Below the pieces are notes generated by a model. That model had not been told where the DNA came from. It saw only the letters and a program-made list of their open reading frames with translations, and searched no databases. From NCBI GenBank assembly GCA_015057375.1, contig SVEM01000012.1:1-47168 (forward strand): a stretch of 47,168 nt of DNA, in the 5' to 3' direction. The position numbers and the translations under genes are program-made. Below, one piece after another: positions 33,391 through 42,315 of this stretch; positions within the stretch are counted from its first letter, which is position 1; the number at the start of each line of letters is the position of its first letter. This stretch comes from Lachnospiraceae bacterium (GTDB taxonomy: Bacteria; Bacillota; Clostridia; Lachnospirales; Lachnospiraceae).

Positions 33391-34581
33391 ATGTATTGTG
33401 CGGATGTTATTATAGTTGGTGCCGGGCCTTCGGGTATGAGTGCGGCGTATCATATCATGAATGAAGTTGGCAAATCCGTTAATGTTGTTGTTTTAGAACA
33501 TAAGGACAAGCCGGGCAAAAAGCTTCTTGCTACAGGTAACGGCAGATGTAATTTTACAAATGACATATTGGATGATGAAAGTTACAGAGGAAATAATCCT
33601 GCATTTGCATATGAACTTATATATGAATATAACAAGGAATGGCTTATAGACATGCTTTATGATATAGGCATTATACATACAAGTATCAATGGTTATTATT
33701 ATCCCCATTCATTACAGGCATCTGCCGTAAATGATTCTCTCATAGGAGCGGTAACTGGCGGTGGAGCTAAAGTTATTACGGATGTACATGTTTCTTATGT
33801 AAAAAAAGAAAAGGATTGTTATGTTGTGCATACAGATAAAGATGTATATAAAGCAAGATACGTTGTTGTTGCAGCCGGAGGAAAATCATATAAGGCACTT
33901 GGCTCTGATGGATCAGGATATGATATATGCAAAAAATTGGGCCACAGTATAGTAGATGCCCATCCGGCGTTATGTGGTATAAACCTTAAAGGTATTTCTT
34001 TTAAAAAATGTTCAGGAGTAAGGGCAAAAGGTCATATATGGCTTGAGGAAAGCGGAAAAACCATTTCTGAAAGCGAAGGAGAATTGCAGTTTACAGATTA
34101 CGGACTTTCAGGTATACCGGTTTTTCAAATAAGCAGATATGCAAAATGCGGGCAGACTTTACATGTTGATTTTGCACCTGATTATACATATTCAGAACTG
34201 CACGACATGTTTACATACATTTGGCGTAAAAACAATCATAAATCAATTGAAGAGGTTCTCAATTCATTTCTTCCTGCAAAGCTTTGCCGTGTATTAGCCG
34301 AACATGATGGTAATATAAAAGTTGTTTGTAACAAGCTTAAGGACTTAAAACTTAATGTTGTTTCAACATTGGATTTTGACAAATCTCAGGTTACTGCGGG
34401 CGGAGTTGATGTGTCTGAGATAGATAGCAAAACCATGCAGTCTAAGCTGTGTGACGGATTGTACATAGTAGGAGAACTTCTTGATATAGATGGAAATTGC
34501 GGAGGTTATAACCTTCATTTTGCATTTGCAAGCGGTGCATGTGCAGGAAAAGATATTGGAGGAAGAATCAAATGCTCATAA
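33391..34581 (+). CDS. HI0933/BaiN-family flavoprotein (NAD(P)/FAD-dependent oxidoreductase)
   Basis: This is 396 residues from ATG 33391, preceded by GTGGAGG; the longer in-frame reading starting at 33304 overlaps the upstream gene and is rejected. The FAD-binding dinucleotide fold is 'VIIVGAGPSGMSAAYH' (GAGPSG at 10-15), then 'KPGKKLLATGNGRCNFTN', the family hallmark. The C-terminal 'VTAGGVDVSEIDSKTMQ...GELLDIDGNCGGYNLHFAFASG' is the second hallmark. Members include BaiN, a bile-acid dehydratase/reductase in gut clostridia, but most have no known substrate. The gene overlaps the next flavoprotein by 10 nt. Confidence 0.85.
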   Translation: MYCADVIIVGAGPSGMSAAYHIMNEVGKSVNVVVLEHKDKPGKKLLATGNGRCNFTNDILDDESYRGNNPAFAYELIYEYNKEWLIDMLYDIGIIHTSINGYYYPHSLQASAVNDSLIGAVTGGGAKVITDVHVSYVKKEKDCYVVHTDKDVYKARYVVVAAGGKSYKALGSDGSGYDICKKLGHSIVDAHPALCGINLKGISFKKCSGVRAKGHIWLEESGKTISESEGELQFTDYGLSGIPVFQISRYAKCGQTLHVDFAPDYTYSELHDMFTYIWRKNNHKSIEEVLNSFLPAKLCRVLAEHDGNIKVVCNKLKDLKLNVVSTLDFDKSQVTAGGVDVSEIDSKTMQSKLCDGLYIVGELLDIDGNCGGYNLHFAFASGACAGKDIGGRIKCS

Positions 34582-36197
34582 GATTTTCGGGAATCAGATT
34601 AAGTCTTACTGATGAAAATATCTGCGAGAGAACCGGTCGCGTCAGTTGCTATGAGATGGATATGATAATAAACAAGATTTGTAAATTGCTTAAAATATCC
34701 GAAAAAGACGTAGCTAATATTTCTGTTATAAAAAAGTCAACAGATGCCAGAAAGAAACAGGACGTGGCTTATACATATCAGGTTGAAGCAGAGATAAGCA
34801 AAAACAAGATTCCTAATATAAACAGATTAAAGGGCAAGGCTGATGTTGTAAAACCCAAATCGTTATTTGACGCTTTATACAAAAGGACCCAGCCGTCGGA
34901 TGATGAAAGACCTGTAGTATGTGGTATGGGGCCTGCAGGATTATTTGCTGCATATATACTTGCACTTAACGGAGCACGACCTGTAATTATTGAGCAGGGT
35001 GAGAAAATTGAAGACAGAGTTGAAACAGTGAGCTCTTTTTGGAATGGTGAAAAAAAGCTTAATCCATTTTCAAATGTAAGTTTTGGAGAGGGCGGAGCCG
35101 GAACATTTTCTGACGGAAAGCTTAATACATCCGTTAAAGATACCTATGGAAGAATTGATTACGTAAAAAGGACATTTGTTTCATTTGGTGCACCTGAAGA
35201 GATTATTTATAGTGCAAAACCTCATATTGGTACGGATGAATTAAGAACTGTTGTATGCAGAATGAGAGAAGAGATAATCCGGCTTGGAGGAGAGGTTCAT
35301 TTCAATACGAAGCTTGTACATATTGACGGTGAAGATAAATTAAACTCTGTTACAGTATCAAATGTTGTGACAGGAGAAGAACGAATAATTAAATGTAATA
35401 AACTTGTTCTTGCAATCGGACACAGTGCCAGAGATACTTACCATATGCTTAAAGGGATGCTTGATATGGAAAGTAAGGATTTTGCAGTCGGACTCAGAAT
35501 GCAACATAAGCAGTCCTATATAAACAGACTTCAATACGGAGATTTTGCTGACCGTATGCCGGCAGCTGATTATTCCTTAAGATACCATACAGAATCAGGA
35601 CGTGCCGTATATTCATTTTGTATGTGTCCCGGAGGCTATGTTGTAAATGCTTCTTCTGAGGACGGACACCTGGTGATCAATGGTATGAGCGACCATAAAC
35701 GAGATTCTGCGAATGCTAATAGTGCAATTGTCGTAAATGTCACAAAAGATGATTTTGGAAATGATATTATGGCCGGTATAGAATTCCAAAGAAAACTTGA
35801 AAAGAAAGCGTATGAGCTTCTTTCAGGAGAAATTCCGTGTCAGACATATGATGATTTTAAGAATAATGAAGTAACGACAAGAGATATAAAACCGGTCAAC
35901 AAAGGACAGTACAGTGTGTGCAATATAAGGAGTATTCTTCCTGAAGAGCTTAACGAAGCAATTATTGAAGCAATGGAACATTTTTCGGATGTGATGGAAG
36001 GATTTACGGAAAATGTTGTTATGGCGGGAGTTGAGACAAGAACATCTGCGCCTCTTAGAATTATAAGAGACGAGTCGCTTCAGTCAAATATTAGCGGAGT
36101 ATTTCCTTGTGGCGAAGGTGCAGGTTATGCAGGAGGTATTATGTCAGCGGCTGTTGACGGCATAAAGGTGGCTTTTTGTGTACTTGATTTGATGTGA
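34572..36197 (+). CDS. FAD-dependent dehydrogenase (COG2509 type)
   Basis: This is 541 residues from ATG 34572, 8 nt after GGAGGA; earlier in-frame codons lack a site. A 100-residue N-terminal domain ('MLIRFSGIRLSL...KICKLLKISEKDVANISVIKKSTDARKKQD') precedes an FAD-binding fold ('VVCGMGPAGLFAAYILALNG') and 'FGEGGAGTFSDGKLNT'. It ends with 'VFPCGEGAGYAGGIMSAAVDGIKVA'. This is the COG2509 arrangement of uncharacterised flavoprotein dehydrogenases. No electron partner is encoded nearby. It is co-transcribed with the HI0933-like gene, whose stop lies 10 nt inside it. Confidence 0.82.
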   Translation: MLIRFSGIRLSLTDENICERTGRVSCYEMDMIINKICKLLKISEKDVANISVIKKSTDARKKQDVAYTYQVEAEISKNKIPNINRLKGKADVVKPKSLFDALYKRTQPSDDERPVVCGMGPAGLFAAYILALNGARPVIIEQGEKIEDRVETVSSFWNGEKKLNPFSNVSFGEGGAGTFSDGKLNTSVKDTYGRIDYVKRTFVSFGAPEEIIYSAKPHIGTDELRTVVCRMREEIIRLGGEVHFNTKLVHIDGEDKLNSVTVSNVVTGEERIIKCNKLVLAIGHSARDTYHMLKGMLDMESKDFAVGLRMQHKQSYINRLQYGDFADRMPAADYSLRYHTESGRAVYSFCMCPGGYVVNASSEDGHLVINGMSDHKRDSANANSAIVVNVTKDDFGNDIMAGIEFQRKLEKKAYELLSGEIPCQTYDDFKNNEVTTRDIKPVNKGQYSVCNIRSILPEELNEAIIEAMEHFSDVMEGFTENVVMAGVETRTSAPLRIIRDESLQSNISGVFPCGEGAGYAGGIMSAAVDGIKVAFCVLDLM

Positions 36198-36212
36198 AAT
36201 ATACACTATAAT
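36184..36212 (+). promoter_or_regulatory. Sigma-A promoter of the proline operon
   Basis: TTGATT (36184-36189), 17-nt spacer, TATAAT (36207-36212). The -35 element lies inside the last codons of the upstream flavoprotein gene; proB starts 35 nt after the -10. Confidence 0.7.
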
Positions 36213-36246
36213 GCAATGAAGATGAAATAGAACGAAGGGTAAAACG

Positions 36247-37056
36247 ATGGTTAACGAAAATATCAGACAGCAGATAGCTAATAAAAAAAGAATTGTTGTA
36301 AAAGTAGGTTCAACAACTATAACACACTGTGACACGGGAAAGCTTGATTTATTAAAACTTGAAAAGCTTGTACGTGTACTTACGGATATAAGAAATCAGG
36401 GTAAGGAAGTTGTCCTTGTGTCTTCCGGTGCTATAGCAGTAGGAAGACAGGCGATCGGTCTTACGATGAAACCGAACATTAAGTCAGTAAAACAGGCATG
36501 TGCGGCTGTCGGACAGGCAAGACTTATGATGGTTTATGAAAAGTTATTTTCAGAATATAATCAGATGACTGCACAGATTCTTATGACAAAATATACTATA
36601 GAAGATGAAGAAAGCAGACATAATGCGTATCAGACATTTAAAGAACTTCTTAACATGGGAGTTATTCCGATTGTAAATGAAAATGATACGGTTGTAACGG
36701 ACGAGCTTGATTTTGGTGATAATGACACATTATCGGCACTTGTGTGTTCACTAATCAAAGCAGATCTTCTTATACTTCTTTCTGATATAGACGGACTGTA
36801 TTCAGATGATCCGCATAATAATCCTGATGCAGAATTTATAGGATATGTAGACAGCCTTGACAATTCTTTGTTTGAGATGGCAAAGGGAACAAACAGTGTA
36901 TCAGGAACAGGCGGTATGGAGAGCAAGCTTTCCGCGGCAAGAATATGTAAGGAATCCGGAGCTGACATGGTAATAGCCAACGGAAAAGATGTTTACATAC
37001 TTGATGATATTATAAAAGGTGAAGAAGTAGGAACATTTTTCAACCTTAACAATTGA
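36247..37056 (+). CDS. proB: Glutamate 5-kinase
   Basis: This is 269 residues, the short form without a C-terminal PUA domain. ProB phosphorylates glutamate at the gamma-carboxyl, the first and feedback-inhibited step of proline synthesis. The amino-acid kinase fold is shown by 'VVKVGSTTIT', 'VLVSSGAIAVGRQAIG', 'IPIVNENDTVVTDEL', 'LLSDIDGLYS' and 'SGTGGMESKLSAARI'. It is followed by DUF896 (13 nt), fau and proA in one unit. Confidence 0.95.
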   Translation: MVNENIRQQIANKKRIVVKVGSTTITHCDTGKLDLLKLEKLVRVLTDIRNQGKEVVLVSSGAIAVGRQAIGLTMKPNIKSVKQACAAVGQARLMMVYEKLFSEYNQMTAQILMTKYTIEDEESRHNAYQTFKELLNMGVIPIVNENDTVVTDELDFGDNDTLSALVCSLIKADLLILLSDIDGLYSDDPHNNPDAEFIGYVDSLDNSLFEMAKGTNSVSGTGGMESKLSAARICKESGADMVIANGKDVYILDDIIKGEEVGTFFNLNN

Positions 37057-37069
37057 AAGTGAGGCCGGT

Positions 37070-37288
37070 ATGAACGAAGCAGACATAAAAAGAATTAATG
37101 AATTGTATCACAAAATGAAAAATGAAGGATTAACCGATGATGAAAAAGAGGAGCAGGCAAAGCTTCGTAAAGATTATGTTGCAGCTATCAGACAAAACAT
37201 GATTAATAATCTTGACAATGTATCAGTTGTTAATCCTGACGGAACAGTTACACATTTATCAGAGGTAAGAAAGAAAAAAGAGAAATAA
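37070..37288 (+). CDS. DUF896-family small protein (YnzC-like)
   Basis: This is 72 residues and starts 13 nt after proB with GTGAGG upstream. 'IKRINELYHKMKNEGLTDDEKEEQAKLRKDYV' and 'NVSVVNPDG' match the DUF896 helical-hairpin family, whose Bacillus members (YnzC/YneA-linked) are SOS-associated but without a known activity. Here it sits inside a proline operon, so co-expression with proB and proA is expected. No function is assigned. Confidence 0.85.
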   Translation: MNEADIKRINELYHKMKNEGLTDDEKEEQAKLRKDYVAAIRQNMINNLDNVSVVNPDGTVTHLSEVRKKKEK

Positions 37289-37291
37289 GCC

Positions 37292-37915
37292 ATGGACAAT
37301 CTACCGAAACAAGACTTAAGAAAAGAAATGCTTGAGAAGAGATCTTCTCTTACAGCAGAATACAAAAAAGAAGCGGCTGAGAAAATTGCAGCCTATATTG
37401 CCGATGTTATTAATACAAAAAATGCAGACCGGGTACTTGTATTATCATTTGCAGCTTATAACAATGAGCCTGACACGGAACTTATTTGCGACATAATAAC
37501 AGATATGTGTGAATACAGTATTGATTTTGCATATCCTAAAGTGTCGGATAACAATGAAGATATGGAATTTTATCTTTCGGATTATACCGAACTTGTTGTG
37601 GGCTACAAAGGAATAAGAGAGCCGGATTCGGAAAATGCAGAACATATAGATGCGCCTCTTATTGCAGAAGAATATGATTACATACTTATTCTTTTGCCGG
37701 GACTTGCATTTGATAAGCGTGGTTACCGTGCAGGATACGGCGGCGGATTTTATGACAGATTTCTGGCAAGAGCAAAGGATCTTGATTGTGACAGTATAGG
37801 TATATGTTATGATTTTCAGTATCTTCCTGAAGATAATATATGCACAGATGAGTATGACATGGCATGTGATTATATAGTAACCGATGAACGTATTGTGAAA
37901 GGGGAAATTTTATAA
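37292..37915 (+). CDS. fau: 5-formyltetrahydrofolate cyclo-ligase
   Basis: This is 207 residues. It converts 5-formyl-THF to 5,10-methenyl-THF with ATP, returning a storage/inhibitory folate to the active pool. The family hallmark '[31 protein letters not shown]' is intact, as is the N-terminal '[15 protein letters not shown]' with the ATP-contacting Lys/Arg residues. It begins 3 nt after the DUF896 stop with a weak ribosome site, and its stop shares a base with the start of proA (TAATG). Both features imply translational coupling. Confidence 0.93.
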   Translation: MDNLPKQDLRKEMLEKRSSLTAEYKKEAAEKIAAYIADVINTKNADRVLVLSFAAYNNEPDTELICDIITDMCEYSIDFAYPKVSDNNEDMEFYLSDYTELVVGYKGIREPDSENAEHIDAPLIAEEYDYILILLPGLAFDKRGYRAGYGGGFYDRFLARAKDLDCDSIGICYDFQYLPEDNICTDEYDMACDYIVTDERIVKGEIL

Positions 37916-39159
37916 TGCTTATAGAGCTTGGAATGAAGGCAAAAGAAGCGGCAGTATATCTTAACAGGTTATCTGTTAACAGAAAAAATGAAGGATTATT
38001 TGCCGTAGCCAAAGCACTTGTGACTGATGACAATATTACATATATTTTAAAGGCAAATGAAGCGGACATTGCTGCTGCAGAAGAGGCAGGAATGAAACCT
38101 GCCCTTATTGACAGACTTTCCCTTACAAAGGAAAGAATATTTGCAATGGCAGAGGGGCTTGAGCAGATAGCAGGACTCTCCGATCCGGTAGGCGAGGTTA
38201 CCAATATGACTATCAGACCAAACGGTCTTAGAATAGGAGAAAAGAGGGTTCCGCTTGGAGTTATCGGAATTATATATGAGTCAAGACCTAATGTTACGGC
38301 AGATGCATTTGGTCTGTGCTTTAAAACAGGAAATGCAGTTATACTTCGTGGCGGAAGTGATGCAATTAATTCAAACAAGGCTATTGTTGATGTTATAAAA
38401 AAAGCGCTTAAATCTGTAGATATAACAGAAGACTGTATAAATCTTATTACAGATACAAGTCGTGCAACCGCAACTGAGTTTATGCGTCTTAACAGATATG
38501 TTGACGTACTTATTCCAAGAGGCGGTGCAGGTCTTATTCAGACGGTAGTAAATAATGCAACAGTTCCTGTTATTGAAACCGGTACGGGAAACTGTCATAT
38601 ATACATTGACGAAACAGCAGATACCGATATGGCGGCTTCCATAGTATTTAATGCCAAAACTCAGAGACTGGGAGTATGTAATGCTTGTGAATCTCTAGTA
38701 ATTCACAGTAAAGCGCTCGAAAGAGTTCTTCCGGTTATCGCGGAAAAACTTAAAGAAAAGAATGTTGAACTTCGCATGGATGAAAGAGCTCTTGCTGTTG
38801 TAGGAGATGCTATCAAAGCAACTGATGATGACTGGGGTACGGAATATCTTGATTCTATTATTTCCGTAAAAACAGTCGACAGTATAGATGAAGCAATTTC
38901 TCATATAAACAGATTCAACACCGGTCATTCAGAAGCAATTATTACAAATGACTACAACAATTCCCAAAAGTTCCTTGATGAGATAGATGCAGCCGCGGTT
39001 TATGTAAATGCTTCAACAAGATTTACTGATGGATTTGAGTTTGGTTTTGGAGCTGAGATAGGAATCAGTACCCAGAAACTTCATGCGAGAGGACCTATGG
39101 GACTTAGGGCGCTCACAACAACAAAATACATCATTTACGGTAACGGACAGATAAGATAA
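37915..39159 (+). CDS. proA: Gamma-glutamyl phosphate reductase
   Basis: This is 414 residues of the aldehyde-dehydrogenase superfamily. ProA reduces gamma-glutamyl phosphate to glutamate semialdehyde with NADPH, the second step to proline. The catalytic Cys is in '[14 protein letters not shown]', with '[17 protein letters not shown]', '[14 protein letters not shown]' and the C-terminal '[25 protein letters not shown]' all conserved. It is coupled to fau by a one-base overlap. No terminator is evident before the alaS promoter. Confidence 0.97.
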   Translation: MLIELGMKAKEAAVYLNRLSVNRKNEGLFAVAKALVTDDNITYILKANEADIAAAEEAGMKPALIDRLSLTKERIFAMAEGLEQIAGLSDPVGEVTNMTIRPNGLRIGEKRVPLGVIGIIYESRPNVTADAFGLCFKTGNAVILRGGSDAINSNKAIVDVIKKALKSVDITEDCINLITDTSRATATEFMRLNRYVDVLIPRGGAGLIQTVVNNATVPVIETGTGNCHIYIDETADTDMAASIVFNAKTQRLGVCNACESLVIHSKALERVLPVIAEKLKEKNVELRMDERALAVVGDAIKATDDDWGTEYLDSIISVKTVDSIDEAISHINRFNTGHSEAIITNDYNNSQKFLDEIDAAAVYVNASTRFTDGFEFGFGAEIGISTQKLHARGPMGLRALTTTKYIIYGNGQIR

Positions 39160-39163
39160 TAAA

Positions 39164-39192
39164 TTGACAAATGATATGATTATTCATATAAT
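39164..39192 (+). promoter_or_regulatory. Perfect consensus sigma-A promoter of alaS, with palindrome over the -10
   Basis: TTGACA (39164-39169), 17-nt spacer, TATAAT (39187-39192): both hexamers are exact. An inverted repeat ATGATTAT (39176-39183) / ATAATCAT (39188-39195) spans the spacer and -10 element and could be an operator. Confidence 0.85.
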
Positions 39193-39234
39193 CATAAGGT
39201 ATGTTTATATTTGCTATTCAAGGAGGAAATGGTC

Positions 39235-41874
39235 ATGCAGTCTTATGGACTTAATGAGTTAAGAGAAATGTTTTTGAAATTTTTTGAGGAGAAGGATCAT
39301 CTTCGTATGAAGAGTTTTTCGCTTGTTCCTCATAATGATAACAGCCTGCTTCTTATCAATTCAGGTATGGCGCCTCTTAAGCCTTATTTTACAGGCCAGG
39401 AGATACCACCGAAAAGAAGAGTTACTACTTGTCAGAAGTGTATAAGAACAGGTGATATAGAGAATGTAGGAAAGACCGCAAGACACGGTACATTTTTTGA
39501 GATGCTTGGTAATTTCTCATTTGGAGATTACTTTAAGCATGAAGCTATAGAATGGTCTTGGGAGTTTCTTACAAAAGTTGTCGGAATTCCTGAGGATAGA
39601 CTTTATCCATCTGTATATGTTGATGATGATGAAGCATATGATATTTGGAATAAGGAAATCGGAATAGCAAAAGACAGAATATTTAAGTTTGGCAAAGAAG
39701 ATAACTTCTGGGAGCATGGTACAGGTCCTTGTGGACCTTGCTCTGAGATTTATTATGACCGTGGAGAAAAGTATGGTTGTGGTAAACCTGACTGTACTGT
39801 AGGTTGTGAGTGTGACAGATTTATCGAGATCTGGAACAATGTATTTTCACAGTTTGACAGTGACGGAAAAGGTAATTATGCAGACCTTATCCAGAAGAAT
39901 ATAGATACAGGTATGGGACTTGAAAGACTTGCTACAGTAGTTCAGGATGTTGATTCTATTTTTGATGTTGATACTGTTAAGTCAATCCGTGATAAGGTAT
40001 GCGAGCTTTCAGGAACAGAATATAAAGCTGATGCCAAGAAAGATGTTTCCATAAGAGTTGTTACTGACCATATCCGTTCCGTAACATTTATGGTATCTGA
40101 CGGTATTATGCCATCTAACAGCGGACGCGGTTACGTGCTCAGACGTCTTTTAAGACGTGCATGCAGACACGGAAGACTTCTTGGTATTGAAGGTTCATTC
40201 CTATTAAAACTTGTTAACACAGTTATCGAAGGTTCAAAGGGTGGATATCCTGAGCTTTCAGAAAAGAAAGAATTTATATTTAACGTAATAGAGAAGGAAG
40301 AAGCTAACTTCAATAAGACAATTGATCAGGGACTTTCAATTCTTGCTGATATGGAAGCTGATATGGCAAAGAACAATACAACAGTATTGTCAGGCGAGAA
40401 TGCATTTAAGCTGTATGACACATATGGTTTCCCTATCGATCTTACAAGAGAAATTCTTGAAGAGAAAAACCTTACATTTGATGAGGAAGGTTTCCTTAAT
40501 GCTCAGAAGGAACAGCGTAAGCAGTCAGAAGGTACTTTTGGTACACATTCCATGTCAGGAAAAGATGCAACCGTATACGATCTTCTTGATGTTGAACTTT
40601 CTACAGAATTTGTAGGTTATGATAACACATCATGCGAAGCTGTAATCACAGCACTTACAACAGAAACAGAAGTAGTAGATGCTCTTTCAGACGGTGAAAA
40701 GGGAACAATTATTACAGACAAAACTCCTTTCTATGCAACCATGGGTGGACAGGAAACAGATACAGGTGTGATTACAACTGCAGACGGAGAGTTTGTTGTA
40801 GAAGAGAGTATACATCTTGCAGGAACGAAAGTTGGTCACGTTGGATATGTATCAAAGGGTATGATAAAGGTAAATGATAAAGCAACACTTACCATTGATG
40901 CAAAGAAACGTGCTCTTTGTGCAAGAAATCACAGTGCAACACACCTTCTTCAGAAAGCACTCCGTGAGGTTCTCGGAACTCATGTCGAGCAGGCAGGTTC
41001 AAGTGTGAATGAAGACAGACTTCGTTTTGACTTTACTCATTTTTCAGCTATGAGCGCAGATGAGCTCAAAACAGTTGAACGTATGGTAAATGAAAAAATA
41101 GCAGAAGGTCTTGTTGTAGATATCAAGAATCTTCCTATCGAAGAAGCTAAGAAGACAGGCGCACAGGCTTTATTTGGTGAGAAATATGGTGATGTTGTGC
41201 GTGTTGTAGATATGGGCAGATATTCTGTAGAGTTCTGTGGTGGTACACATGTTGGTAATACAGCAGAGATAAATTCATTTAAGATACTTAGTGAAACAGG
41301 TATTTCAGCCGGTGTAAGACGTATAGAGGCTATAACATCAGAAGGTGTTGCAGAATATTATGCAAACATGGAAAAACTCTTAAATGATGCTTGTAAGCTT
41401 ATAAAAGCTAATCCTGATAATCTTTCTGATAAGATTACATCATTACTTGCTGACAATAAGGCACTGCATTCAGAAATTGACAGCCTTAAGAGCAAGATGG
41501 CAAATGAAGCAGCCGGAGATATCATGAATCAGGTTGAAGAAGTAAACGGAGTTAAGCTTATCGCAGCTGCACTTACAGATGTTGATATGAACGAGCTCAG
41601 AAACCTCGGAGACCAGATGAAAGAGAAACTTGGCGAGGGTGTTGTAGTTCTTGCATCAGATGCAGGCGGAAAAGTAAACCTTATGGTAACTGCTACTGAA
41701 GGTGCAATTAAGCTCGGAGCACATGCCGGAAATCTCATCAAAGCAATCGCAGGAATTGTCGGCGGTGGCGGTGGCGGAAGACCTAACATGGCACAGGCAG
41801 GTGGAAAGAATCCTGCAGGTATTCCTGACGCACTTGCAGAGGCTAAAAAGGTATTAGCTGAACAGCTTGCTTAA
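39235..41874 (+). CDS. alaS: Alanyl-tRNA synthetase
   Basis: This is 879 residues from ATG 39235, 8 nt after AGGAGG; ATG 39229 is too close to that site. AlaRS charges tRNA-Ala and edits mischarged Ser/Gly. The class II catalytic core carries 'RVTTCQKCIRTGDIENVG', 'RHGTFFEMLGNFSFGDYFK' and 'NTGMGLERLATVVQ'. The editing domain has the zinc ligands 'HSATHLLQKAL' (HxxxH) and 'CGGTHV' (CxxxH). The C-terminal C-Ala domain ends in 'AGIVGGGGGGRPNMAQAGG'. The order is complete and uninterrupted. A short AT-rich inverted repeat right after the stop (about 41873-41911) may act as a weak terminator. Confidence 0.98.
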   Translation: MQSYGLNELREMFLKFFEEKDHLRMKSFSLVPHNDNSLLLINSGMAPLKPYFTGQEIPPKRRVTTCQKCIRTGDIENVGKTARHGTFFEMLGNFSFGDYFKHEAIEWSWEFLTKVVGIPEDRLYPSVYVDDDEAYDIWNKEIGIAKDRIFKFGKEDNFWEHGTGPCGPCSEIYYDRGEKYGCGKPDCTVGCECDRFIEIWNNVFSQFDSDGKGNYADLIQKNIDTGMGLERLATVVQDVDSIFDVDTVKSIRDKVCELSGTEYKADAKKDVSIRVVTDHIRSVTFMVSDGIMPSNSGRGYVLRRLLRRACRHGRLLGIEGSFLLKLVNTVIEGSKGGYPELSEKKEFIFNVIEKEEANFNKTIDQGLSILADMEADMAKNNTTVLSGENAFKLYDTYGFPIDLTREILEEKNLTFDEEGFLNAQKEQRKQSEGTFGTHSMSGKDATVYDLLDVELSTEFVGYDNTSCEAVITALTTETEVVDALSDGEKGTIITDKTPFYATMGGQETDTGVITTADGEFVVEESIHLAGTKVGHVGYVSKGMIKVNDKATLTIDAKKRALCARNHSATHLLQKALREVLGTHVEQAGSSVNEDRLRFDFTHFSAMSADELKTVERMVNEKIAEGLVVDIKNLPIEEAKKTGAQALFGEKYGDVVRVVDMGRYSVEFCGGTHVGNTAEINSFKILSETGISAGVRRIEAITSEGVAEYYANMEKLLNDACKLIKANPDNLSDKITSLLADNKALHSEIDSLKSKMANEAAGDIMNQVEEVNGVKLIAAALTDVDMNELRNLGDQMKEKLGEGVVVLASDAGGKVNLMVTATEGAIKLGAHAGNLIKAIAGIVGGGGGGRPNMAQAGGKNPAGIPDALAEAKKVLAEQLA

Positions 41875-41909
41875 GAAAAAATATTTTTAAAAAAAGTGGA
41901 ATATTTTTC

Positions 41910-41937
41910 TTGACGTATAGAAATAATATGTTATAAT
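41910..41937 (+). promoter_or_regulatory. Sigma-A promoter of rpsU, extended -10
   Basis: TTGACG (41910-41915), 16-nt spacer, TATAAT (41932-41937) with a TG at 41929-41930 (extended -10). It gives a leader of about 70 nt before rpsU. Confidence 0.8.
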
Positions 41938-41962
41938 AGAATTCGTGCAAAATAAACCCAAA

Positions 41963-41990
41963 CAGTTGTATTGAGCACAATCTACAACTG
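41963..41990 (+). promoter_or_regulatory. Perfect hairpin in the rpsU leader, next to the ribosome site
   Basis: CAGTTGTA (41963-41970) pairs exactly with TACAACTG (41983-41990), with an inner TTG/CAA pairing around an AGCA loop. GGAGGGAGG follows at once, so the hairpin could control ribosome access to rpsU. It may also be an operator in DNA form. Confidence 0.55.
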
Positions 41991-42012
41991 GAGGGAGGTT
42001 AGGTGTGATACT

Positions 42013-42189
42013 ATGTCAAACGTAATAGTTAAAGAAAACGAGACATTGGATAGCGCTTTACGTCGCTTTAAAAGAAACTGTGCAAAAGCAGGTATCCAGC
42101 AGGAGATTCGTAAGAGGGAACATTACGAAAAGCCAAGCGTAAGACGTAAGAAAAAGTCAGAAGCTGCTCGTAAACGTAAGTATAAATAA
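42013..42189 (+). CDS. rpsU: Ribosomal protein bS21
   Basis: This is 58 residues from ATG 42013. The upstream in-frame ATT/TTG readings beginning at 41971 fall inside the leader hairpin and are rejected. bS21 is a small basic protein of the 30S subunit near the anti-Shine-Dalgarno end of 16S rRNA. '[20 protein letters not shown]' and the Lys/Arg-rich tail '[16 protein letters not shown]' are characteristic. It is a single-gene unit with its own promoter, leader hairpin and terminator; in other Firmicutes it often precedes yqeY. Confidence 0.97.
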   Translation: MSNVIVKENETLDSALRRFKRNCAKAGIQQEIRKREHYEKPSVRRKKKSEAARKRKYK

Positions 42190-42202
42190 TTGTGCTAACA
42201 TT

Positions 42203-42229
42203 AGGACCTGATTATTCGGGTCCTTTTTT
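42203..42229 (+). terminator. Intrinsic terminator of rpsU
   Basis: An 8-bp stem AGGACCTG (42203-42210) pairs with 42217-42224 (one G-U pair) around ATTATT, followed by T(6). Confidence 0.93.
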
Positions 42230-42286
42230 CTTGTATAAAAACATGCAAAAAGTGAAATAAAAATGGTAAAATTCGCAAAAAGACTA

Positions 42287-42315
42287 TTGACACAGGAAAT
42301 ATATGGAATTATACT
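42287..42315 (+). promoter_or_regulatory. Consensus sigma-A promoter upstream of the protease gene
   Basis: TTGACA (42287-42292), 17-nt spacer, TATACT (42310-42315). Transcription would start near 42322, leaving a leader of about 245 nt before the protease start codon. Confidence 0.8.

Noticed and set aside
37686-38378. A 230-codon minus-strand ORF
   Set aside because: It lies wholly opposite fau and proA, has a low-complexity Ser/Ile-rich product and no ribosome site; it is a shadow of the coding strand.
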